Positions 1 through 4,716 of a stretch of DNA of 8,289 nt are shown one piece after another; the first letter of the stretch is position 1; every line of letters begins with the position of its first letter. Origin of the DNA: CAZVYN01 sp964631125. GTDB taxonomy: Bacteria > Eisenbacteria > RBG-16-71-46 > CAIMUX01. Below the pieces are notes generated by a model. The model had not been told where the DNA came from. It saw nothing but the letters and a program-made list of their open reading frames with translations, and did not search any database. The stretch covers positions 1-8,289 of the forward strand of contig CAZVYN010000114.1 in assembly GCA_964631125.1 (NCBI GenBank). The letters are read 5' to 3'. The position numbers and the translations under genes are program-made.

Positions 1-10
1 CCCCGCCGCC

Positions 11-19
11 TGCTATCCT
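11..19 (+). promoter_or_regulatory. possible extended -10 element before the DUF4188 gene
   Basis: The sequence TGCTATCCT matches the extended -10 pattern TGnTATnnT and lies 28 nt before the first start codon. A -35 element would fall at or beyond the window edge, so it cannot be tested. In GC-rich DNA such a match can easily be chance. Confidence 0.2.
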
Positions 20-35
20 CCCGCGGATCCAACCG

Positions 36-43
36 AAGGAGGG
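36..43 (+). promoter_or_regulatory. strong Shine-Dalgarno that fixes the GTG start at 47
   Basis: AAGGAGGG is a near-complete anti-SD match. Its GGAGG core ends 4 nt before the GTG at 47. The spacing is a little short, but no other in-frame start near it has a comparable site, so it supports the GTG start. Confidence 0.7.
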
Positions 44-46
44 AAC

Positions 47-535
47 GTGCCGCCCACCCCCGTCGATCGACAGACTTCGGATCTCTCGCCCTATCCCGAT
101 CTCGTCGTGATCTATCTCGGGATGCGCGCGAATTCATGGCGCGGACTCGGGAGCATCCTCCGTCTCGGACCCGAGATCTCTCGCTCCGTCGCCGGTCGAC
201 CCGACGGGCTTCTCCGGCACGAGCAAATGTTGTTCGGACTGTTCCCGCTGCATGTCGGAATGCGCCAATACTGGCGCGACTTCTCGTCCCTCGAGCAATG
301 GACCCGGACCGATCCGCATGCGATCTGGTGGCGCGAGTTCCTGCGACGATCGAGCGGAACCGGTTTCTGGCACGAGACCTATTCCCTTCGCGGCGGGATG
401 GAATCGATCTTCGACGACGTGCCCGTCCCCACCGGCTTCTCCGCATTCGCTCCGATGGTCCCGGCCCGCGCACGACTCGGAGTGGAAGGCGCGGCGCCGC
501 CATTGCCGGCGCCCGAAGACGACGCGAACCACTGA
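47..535 (+). CDS. DUF4188 / af470-like monooxygenase-family protein
   Basis: A 162-residue protein that I recognise as the DUF4188 family (Pfam 'monooxygenase af470-like'), a small dimeric alpha/beta-barrel type fold. Family hallmarks are visible in order: YLGMRANSWRGL near residues 23-34, GLLRHEQMLFGLFP near 54-67, GMRQYWRDF near 71-79, the tryptophan pair W94-W95, GTGFWHETY near 104-112 and the GGMESIFDDVP segment near 116-126. The last 25 residues are Ala/Pro-rich and probably disordered. There is no signal peptide or membrane helix, so it should be cytoplasmic. It starts with GTG behind a strong Shine-Dalgarno. It lies 44 nt upstream of an extradiol dioxygenase gene on the same strand, which suggests co-transcription. 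The family name comes from a fungal polyketide-modifying monooxygenase; the bacterial members are largely uncharacterised, so substrate and even oxygenase activity are unknown here. Family assignment is firm, function is not. Confidence 0.85.
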   Translation: MPPTPVDRQTSDLSPYPDLVVIYLGMRANSWRGLGSILRLGPEISRSVAGRPDGLLRHEQMLFGLFPLHVGMRQYWRDFSSLEQWTRTDPHAIWWREFLRRSSGTGFWHETYSLRGGMESIFDDVPVPTGFSAFAPMVPARARLGVEGAAPPLPAPEDDANH

Positions 536-579
536 TTCGAACCGGAAACCGAGCCTCACCGCGCGAATCGGAGACTCGT

Positions 580-1521
580 ATGCTCGAGTTGATCGATCGC
601 CGCCGATTCCTGAAGCAATCGTTGGCGCTGACCGGGGCGGCGCTGACGGGCGCCGGCGCCGTCCGCGCGCTACCGCCCACGGTGCTCGCGCAGGGAGGAC
701 CCGTCTCGATGAACCCCGCGGATTCACGTATGCCGGCTCTCTTCGTCGGCCACGGTTCGCCGATGAACGCGATCGAGGACAATCGTTGGAGTCGAGCGTT
801 CCGAACGCTCGGCGCGGAGCTTCCGCGTCCGAAGGCGATCTTGGCTGTCTCCGCGCACTGGTTCGTCCCGGGGACCTACCTGACGGGAGAACGCGAGCCG
901 AAGACGATCCACGACTTCGGAGGATTTCCGCGGGAGCTCTACGAGATCCAGTATCGCGCGCCGGGCGCGCCCGAATTGGCGCAGAGGGTGGCGCGGCTGG
1001 TCGGCGAAGATGTCGCGTCTCTGCGCACCGACTGGGGGCTCGATCACGGCACGTGGTCGATCCTGCGGCATCTCTTCCCTCTGGCGGATGTGCCGGTCAT
1101 CCAGTTGAGTTTGAACGGCCACCTCGCGCCGGCAGGGCACCTCGAGATCGGCCGTGCGCTGGCGCCGCTGCGGGGCGAAGGGGTGATGATCGTCGGCAGC
1201 GGGAACCTGGTGCACAACCTGCGTGACGCGATGGGCCGGATGGCTGCGATGAGCGCGGCGGCGGATGACGATGGCGCGACGACTCCCGACTGGGCCGCGC
1301 GATTCGACACGGACCTGCGGACGGCGCTCGAACAGCGCGACAGTGCGTTCTTGGTCCAGGCGCCGGCGAGCGAGGATGGGCGACGGTCGCATCCTTCGCT
1401 CGACCACTACCTGCCGATCTTGTACGCGGTGGGGGCGGGGGAGGCGAATGACGCGGTGAGTTTCCCGATCGAGGGGTTCGATCTGGGGTCGATCTCGATG
1501 CGGACGGTGCGGATCGGTTGA
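580..1521 (+). CDS. ygiD: extradiol ring-cleavage dioxygenase, YgiD/DODA (LigB) family, with Tat signal
   Basis: A 313-residue class III (LigB-fold) extradiol dioxygenase related to E. coli YgiD and plant 4,5-DOPA dioxygenase, which open catechol rings with O2 at a single metal. Conserved histidine motifs are all present: GHGSPMN (H58), SAHW (H93), HDFGGFP (H111), DHGTW (H156), NLVHNL (H212) and HPSLDHYLP (H271, H276). Metal ligands are probably among H58, H93 and H271/H276. The ATG at 580 has GGAG 6 nt upstream and adds an N-terminus that YgiD of E. coli lacks: RRRFLK at residues 7-12 fits the twin-arginine consensus RRxFLK, followed by a weakly hydrophobic Ala/Leu/Gly stretch to about residue 31 and a possible cleavage after A37 (V-L-A). 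This predicts export of a folded metalloenzyme. A second start at M44 (position 709) with its own Shine-Dalgarno, or M51 (730), would give the usual cytoplasmic form. The substrate is unknown; DOPA itself is not implied. Probably in an operon with the DUF4188 gene. Confidence 0.88.
   Translation: MLELIDRRRFLKQSLALTGAALTGAGAVRALPPTVLAQGGPVSMNPADSRMPALFVGHGSPMNAIEDNRWSRAFRTLGAELPRPKAILAVSAHWFVPGTYLTGEREPKTIHDFGGFPRELYEIQYRAPGAPELAQRVARLVGEDVASLRTDWGLDHGTWSILRHLFPLADVPVIQLSLNGHLAPAGHLEIGRALAPLRGEGVMIVGSGNLVHNLRDAMGRMAAMSAAADDDGATTPDWAARFDTDLRTALEQRDSAFLVQAPASEDGRRSHPSLDHYLPILYAVGAGEANDAVSFPIEGFDLGSISMRTVRIG
692..699 (+). promoter_or_regulatory. internal Shine-Dalgarno before a second in-frame start of the dioxygenase
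   Basis: AGGGAGGA lies inside the dioxygenase gene, with its GGAGG core ending 10 nt before an in-frame ATG at 709 (M44). Translation from there would yield a 270-residue protein that lacks the Tat signal but keeps the whole catalytic domain. The match is better than the GGAG before the upstream ATG, although it also sits in codons for the signal's tail and so may be coincidental. Confidence 0.45.
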
Positions 1522-1562
1522 GTAGGCGCCGATTGGGGGCCGAGAACGGCGAAGTTCGTTAG
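1522..1562. other. 41-nt convergent gap between dioxygenase and ubiX
   Basis: The two genes end facing each other here. A 7-bp inverted repeat, GGCCGAG (1538-1544) and CTCGGCC (1579-1585), could form a stem with a 34-nt loop, but its second arm is inside ubiX and no T-run follows on either strand. I see no convincing terminator. Confidence 0.4.
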
Positions 1563-2186
1563 CTAGGTTGACTCACTACTCGGCCGCTCCAGCCGATCCG
1601 CTCGCCACCCTGCTTCGGTCGCCGCGCCGACGAGCGCGAGCAGCTTCTGAGTGTAGCCGGCGATCAACTCGTCCAGATCCTTCGGACGGTGATAGAACGG
1701 CGGCATGATCGGCGCGAGGATGGCGCCGTCGCGGGAGAGCCGCAGCGCGTTCTCCAACATCGCGGTCGAGAGCGGCGTCTCCCGCAGGGCCAAGATCAGC
1801 TTCATCCGCTCCTTCAGCGCGACCTGCGCGGCGCGCGTGATCAGCGTGTCGGCCAGTCCATGCGAGATCTTGGCCAGAGTCGACGCGCTACACGGGACGA
1901 CGACGTACGCGTCGTAGCGATTCGTTCCCGAAGAGAACGGGGCCGCCAGGTCGTGATCGGAGAACGTGCGCACGACGTAGGGCGCGAGGTCCTCGACGCG
2001 CAGGTCGAGTTCGTCCTTGAGGAGCGCCTTCCCCCAGTTGGAGACCACGAGGTACTTCTCGCCCGCACAACGTCTCAGGAAATCGAGCGCGAAGACGGCG
2101 CCCGATGCGCCGGTGATGCCGACCAGGACGCGCAGCGGCCGCTGGGGCATCCGTGGCGTCCCGCTGATCGCCGTCGGCTCGCTCAT
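1563..2186 (-). CDS. ubiX: UbiX flavin prenyltransferase
   Basis: A 207-residue UbiX protein. The family joins a dimethylallyl group from DMAP to FMN to make prenylated FMN, the cofactor of UbiD-type decarboxylases, which act in ubiquinone and futalosine-menaquinone synthesis and in aromatic acid breakdown. Visible family features are the flavin-binding GITGASG loop (residues 23-29), the VVPCSASTLAKISHGLADTL segment (about 96-115), ALRETPLS with R135 and E136, and IMPPFYHRP with Y165 near the C-terminus. Length is normal. The ATG at 2186 overlaps the TGA of the upstream ubiA by four bases (ATGA), so translational coupling is likely. A second methionine at residue 13 sits just before the conserved core and could also serve as start. 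No ubiD partner is in the window, so the receiving decarboxylase must be encoded elsewhere. Confidence 0.93.
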   Translation of the reverse strand: MSEPTAISGTPRMPQRPLRVLVGITGASGAVFALDFLRRCAGEKYLVVSNWGKALLKDELDLRVEDLAPYVVRTFSDHDLAAPFSSGTNRYDAYVVVPCSASTLAKISHGLADTLITRAAQVALKERMKLILALRETPLSTAMLENALRLSRDGAILAPIMPPFYHRPKDLDELIAGYTQKLLALVGAATEAGWRADRLERPSSEST

Positions 2187-3091
2187 CGGGTGAACACCCC
2201 GACGCCGACCATCGCGAGCACTGCGAAGCCCACGACCAGGTTGATGCGGAAGAAGGCCAGCTCGACGTTCTCGGCCATGCGCTGCTCCAAGAGGAGGAGG
2301 GCGCCGCAGAAGGCGAGCGGGAGGAGCGCAGACGGCGTCCAGCCCCGAACGAACCAGAGCGCGACGAGGGAGGCGAAGGCCAAGAGGTGCAACCACGCCG
2401 AGACGCGCAACGCGCCGGCTGGCCCGAGCGCGGCCGGCAGCGAGTGGATCCCGTGCGCTCGATCGAAGGCCTCGTCCAACGTCGCGTAGATCACGTCGAA
2501 TCCCGCCACCCAGAAGAAGCCGAAGAGGCCGAGCGGGAGAATTCGTTCCCAGCCGTCGAAGCCGCCGGTGACCGCGATCCAACCGGCGAGTGGGGAGAGG
2601 CCGAGGGCGAGGCCGACACCGAAATGACAGAGCGGCGTGAATCGTTTGAGATACGGATAGCCCCAGAAGACAAAGAGCGGAAGCGGCGAGAGCAGGAGGA
2701 TGAGACGACCGAGCGCGCCGCAGGCCCCCAGGTAGAGTGCGAGCCCCACCGCGGCGACCGCCCAACCCTGCGCGAGGCGCAGCCGTCCGCTCGGCAGTTC
2801 GCGAGAAGCGGTGCGCGGATTGAGCGCGTCGATGTCGCGGTCGATGATCCGATTGAGCGCCATGGCCAGGGTGCGGGCGCCGATGGCCGCGACGAGCGCG
2901 AGCACCAAGGTTCGCGGCGCCGGCCATCCCTCCGCCCCGATCCACATGCCCGCCAAGACGAGCGGCAGGGAGAAGACCGTGTGCGAGACCCGCACGAATC
3001 CACCGACGCGGCTGAGGCCGGCGAGGACGCCGCGCTCCGTGGAGGCGGGTGCGGGGGCGGATGAGGCCAATGTGGGCGCAGCGTTGCTCAT
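2183..3091 (-). CDS. ubiA: UbiA-family polyprenyltransferase (4-hydroxybenzoate / MqnP-like)
   Basis: A 302-residue integral membrane prenyltransferase that attaches a polyprenyl chain to an aromatic acid during quinone synthesis. The first Asp-rich motif is NRIIDRDID (N80, D84, D88), and the second is D199 followed by YATLDEAFDR (D206, D210); these bind the Mg2+-diphosphate of the prenyl donor. YPYLKRFT (about 145-152) and AHGIHSLP (212-219) are also typical. Many hydrophobic stretches match the 8-9 helices of the family. The first 30 residues are Ala/Ser/Pro-rich and not conserved; no clear Shine-Dalgarno precedes the ATG at 3091, so the start is less certain than the core. The DEAFDRAHGIHS version of motif 2 and direct coupling to ubiX resemble the 'putative 4-hydroxybenzoate polyprenyltransferase' group that includes futalosine-pathway MqnP. 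A role in menaquinone synthesis is therefore plausible, but sequence alone does not settle ubiquinone against menaquinone. Confidence 0.9.
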   Translation of the reverse strand: MSNAAPTLASSAPAPASTERGVLAGLSRVGGFVRVSHTVFSLPLVLAGMWIGAEGWPAPRTLVLALVAAIGARTLAMALNRIIDRDIDALNPRTASRELPSGRLRLAQGWAVAAVGLALYLGACGALGRLILLLSPLPLFVFWGYPYLKRFTPLCHFGVGLALGLSPLAGWIAVTGGFDGWERILPLGLFGFFWVAGFDVIYATLDEAFDRAHGIHSLPAALGPAGALRVSAWLHLLAFASLVALWFVRGWTPSALLPLAFCGALLLLEQRMAENVELAFFRINLVVGFAVLAMVGVGVFTR

Positions 3092-3180
3092 GACGACGTG
3101 GCAGTGTGCCCGCTGGAACCGGTCGACCGCTAGCGGGGATCGACTCCGCCCGGATAAGCTGCCGACCGCGGCGCAGCTCG

Positions 3181-3198
3181 GGCGCTCCCGGCGCTCCC
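3181..3198 (+). repeat. 9-bp tandem duplication in the bfd leader
   Basis: GGCGCTCCC occurs twice without a gap, followed by a partial GGCG. It lies 7 nt upstream of the AAGGAG ribosome-binding site of bfd. It could be a slippage product or part of a regulatory site; nothing in the sequence decides this. Confidence 0.6.
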
Positions 3199-3204
3199 GG
3201 CGAG

Positions 3205-3210
3205 AAGGAG
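3205..3210 (+). promoter_or_regulatory. bfd: Shine-Dalgarno of bfd, close-spaced
   Basis: AAGGAG ends only 3 nt before the ATG at 3214. Spacing is shorter than usual, but this ATG begins exactly at the conserved ferredoxin N-terminus (MLVCLC), so it fixes the start and rules out the 36-codon upstream extension that is also open. Confidence 0.65.
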
Positions 3211-3213
3211 AGA

Positions 3214-3474
3214 ATGTTAGTCTGCCTCTGCAAGATCTTGACCGAACGGGAACTCCGCGCCGCCATCCATGCCGGCGCGCGCAGCATCGGAGAGGTGGGC
3301 GCGGCGACGGGGGCGGGGACCGATTGCGGAAGCTGTCGCGAGATGATCGTGGAGATTCTCGCTGACGAAGGCGTGGAGTCCCGCGAGCCGCATCCTCCGG
3401 CGATCGGGCGCAGCGTCTCGACCGACCCGAGTCACCCCGCGGCCGATCCGATCAGAAAGGAACGACGCCAATGA
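3214..3474 (+). CDS. bfd: bacterioferritin-associated ferredoxin (Bfd)
   Basis: An 86-residue [2Fe-2S] protein of the BFD family, which passes electrons to bacterioferritin so that stored Fe3+ is reduced and released as Fe2+. The four cluster cysteines are C4, C6, C38 and C41, with the spacing C-x-C-x31-C-x2-C, the same positions as in E. coli Bfd. The core (residues 1-50) is of usual length. Residues about 51-86 form an extra hydrophilic, Pro- and charge-rich tail, longer than the roughly 64-residue E. coli protein, and probably disordered. The gene ends in an ATGA overlap with bfr, so the two products are probably made by coupled translation, as fits their direct partnership. Acts in the cytoplasm. 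Iron-responsive control is expected from the family, but no operator is recognisable. Confidence 0.92.
   Translation: MLVCLCKILTERELRAAIHAGARSIGEVGAATGAGTDCGSCREMIVEILADEGVESREPHPPAIGRSVSTDPSHPAADPIRKERRQ
3456..3461 (+). promoter_or_regulatory. bfr: Shine-Dalgarno of bfr inside the end of bfd
   Basis: AAAGGA lies within the last codons of bfd, 9 nt before the bfr ATG at 3471. Bfr is needed in far larger amount than Bfd, and its own site allows independent entry of ribosomes besides coupling through the ATGA overlap. Confidence 0.6.
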
Positions 3475-3956
3475 AGTGCAAGGATCCGAAGATCGTGGAG
3501 ATCCTCAACGACGTGTTGACGGCGGAGCTGACCGCGATCAACCAGTACTTCCTCCACGGCGAGATGTGCCGGAATTGGGGCTACCAGAAGCTCTACGGCT
3601 ACATCCGCAAGGAGTCGATCGACGAGATGCGACACGCGGAGGCGGTGATGGAGCGGATCCTCTACCTGGACGGGATCCCGAACGTGCAGCGGCTGGGCAA
3701 GATCAACATCGGCGAGACGGTGAAGGAGCAGTTCCAGTCCGATCTCGCGCTGGAAATGGCCGCGCTCGATCGACTGAACGCCGGCATCGCGCACTGCGTG
3801 AACTCCGGCGACAACGCGACGCGCTCGCTGCTGGAGAAGATCCTCGTCAACGAAGAGGAGCATGTCGACTGGCTGGAGGCGCAGCTCACTTTGATCGCGC
3901 AGGTCGGCGACCAGAACTACCTCGCGCAACAGATCCAGAAGGGCGAAGAGGCGTAG
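3471..3956 (+). CDS. bfr: bacterioferritin
   Basis: A 161-residue haem-containing ferritin that assembles into a 24-mer shell, oxidises Fe2+ at a di-iron site and stores it as a ferric mineral. All ferroxidase ligands of E. coli Bfr are conserved with a shift of one residue: E19, E52, H55, E95, E128 and H131. The haem-binding methionine is M53, and Y26 matches the tyrosine near the di-iron centre. The segment ESIDEMRHA (48-56) and the end NYLAQQIQKGEEA are typical. Length is normal for the family. It has an ATGA overlap with bfd upstream and ends 5 nt before the thioredoxin-like lipoprotein gene. Presence of every ligand means this is a catalytic subunit, not the haem-only or degenerate type found in some two-gene bacterioferritins. 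Confidence 0.96.
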   Translation: MKCKDPKIVEILNDVLTAELTAINQYFLHGEMCRNWGYQKLYGYIRKESIDEMRHAEAVMERILYLDGIPNVQRLGKINIGETVKEQFQSDLALEMAALDRLNAGIAHCVNSGDNATRSLLEKILVNEEEHVDWLEAQLTLIAQVGDQNYLAQQIQKGEEA

Positions 3957-3961
3957 GCGGC

Positions 3962-4675
3962 ATGCGGAGGCTGCCCGATCGCTCGGCTCCCGTCTCGATC
4001 CTCGCCGGGCTCCACGTTGCGCTCCTCGCTGGGCTCCTCGTCGTCGGCTGCGGAGGCGACAAGGGGAAGGACGAGTCCGCCGCCGCCAAGGAGGGGCTCT
4101 CGCGCCCCCGCGCGGAACGGCTCTCCGACTTGGACCTCGCGCTCCAGCCGCTCCGGCGGGAGTTCGAGGAGGCGAGCGGGAAGGTCAGACTCGTCGCGAT
4201 CGTCGCTCCCACCTGCGGTCACTGTCAGGAAGCCGTCGACCTGATCCACGCCGAGCTGTTGACGCAGATCACTTCGGAAGACCTGGAGATCTTCATCGTC
4301 TGGGTCTCGATCTTGCCCACCGACGTGCGCTCCCGCGCCCTACGGGTCCTCGAACGCTGGACCGATCCGCGTGGACATCACTACTGGGACGACAACGCGC
4401 ACTTCGCTCGCGCCGCCGCCAACCTGATCCAGTTGGAAGGGGTGCGCACGGCCTACGACATCTACTTGTTGTACGGCCGCAACGACACGTGGGACCCCGA
4501 GGCTGTCATGATCGATGAGCCCGCGGACTATCGTGCGGTGCTGGAGGGATGGACGCCGGGCGCCCCGGACACGCGCATGACCCTGGGGGATCGGCTCCGG
4601 CTCCCCCGCCTGCGGATTCCCGAACTCACCGCGCGCGTCAACGAGTTGCTGGCCGAGCCAATCCGCGAGCGCTAG
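3962..4675 (+). CDS. thioredoxin-fold lipoprotein with CGHC motif
   Basis: A 237-residue protein with a lipoprotein signal peptide: basic start (MRRLPDR), hydrophobic stretch about residues 11-29, and a lipobox ending VVGC with C30 as the likely lipidated residue, followed by a Gly/Lys/Asp/Glu/Ala linker. The domain from about residue 75 looks like a thioredoxin fold: a beta strand VRLVAIVAPT leads into C85-G-H-C88, then a helix. The following segments, IFIVWVSILPTD (110-121), DPRGHHYWDD (135-144) and AYDIYLLYGRNDTWD (164-178), resemble a little-studied group of thioredoxin-like proteins in uncultured bacteria. CGHC is the active-site sequence of disulfide isomerases, but no cis-Pro loop is obvious to me. 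It should be membrane-anchored outside the cytoplasm. The start at 3962 is 5 nt after bfr, making it the third gene of that operon. Its substrate is unknown; it could be a thiol oxidoreductase or a copper- or haem-related redox protein. Confidence 0.78.
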   Translation: MRRLPDRSAPVSILAGLHVALLAGLLVVGCGGDKGKDESAAAKEGLSRPRAERLSDLDLALQPLRREFEEASGKVRLVAIVAPTCGHCQEAVDLIHAELLTQITSEDLEIFIVWVSILPTDVRSRALRVLERWTDPRGHHYWDDNAHFARAAANLIQLEGVRTAYDIYLLYGRNDTWDPEAVMIDEPADYRAVLEGWTPGAPDTRMTLGDRLRLPRLRIPELTARVNELLAEPIRER

Positions 4676-4716
4676 TCCGCACCACTGCGCACTACTGCGC
4701 ACTAGTCAGAGTGCGG
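4672..4716. repeat. short tandem and inverted repeats in the convergent junction
   Basis: Only 26 nt separate the two stop codons, and both stops sit in CTAG. A 10-bp unit ACyACTGCGC is repeated at 4681-4690 and 4691-4700, with the start of a third copy (ACTA). CTAGT (4672-4676) pairs with ACTAG (4701-4705), and CCGCAC (4677-4682) with GTGCGG (4711-4716); the two pairings exclude each other as a simple hairpin. No T-run is present, so terminator function is not shown. Confidence 0.4.

Larger units (their letters stand above)
3092..3213. promoter_or_regulatory. divergent promoter region between ubiA-ubiX and bfd-bfr
   Basis: These 122 nt separate two operons that read away from each other, so promoters for both should lie here. 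I find no good sigma-70 -35/-10 pair and no AT-rich 19-bp Fur-type box in this GC-rich stretch. GGATAAGCT (about 3152-3160) is the least GC-rich patch and might be part of a -10 for bfd. A 9-bp unit, GGCGCTCCC, is repeated exactly in tandem at 3181-3198, just before the bfd ribosome-binding site. Confidence 0.5.

Noticed and set aside
136..579. Open frame running 148 codons upstream of the dioxygenase ATG at 580
   Set aside because: It overlaps the well-supported DUF4188 gene in another frame, is Arg-rich and shows no family resemblance. The ATG at 580 has its own ribosome-binding site and begins a sensible signal peptide.
724..1407. Minus-strand open frame opposite the dioxygenase
   Set aside because: An Arg-rich shadow with no family resemblance, lying within a conserved gene on the other strand.
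1538..1585. Inverted repeat GGCCGAG / CTCGGCC as terminator between the dioxygenase and ubiX
   Set aside because: A 7-bp stem with a 34-nt loop, one arm inside ubiX and no T-run. Too weak to call a terminator.
3092..3213. Fur box in front of bfd
   Set aside because: Expected from the biology, but no AT-rich inverted repeat resembling the Fur consensus is present on either strand.
2187..3287. Open frame continuing upstream of the ubiX ATG on the minus strand
   Set aside because: It runs through the whole ubiA gene in another frame and is Arg/Gly/Ala-rich, as expected of a shadow frame in GC-rich DNA. UbiX is of normal length from 2186.
3476..3961. Open frame upstream of the lipoprotein ATG at 3962
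   Set aside because: It is the bfr gene read in another frame. The lipoprotein signal begins cleanly at 3962.
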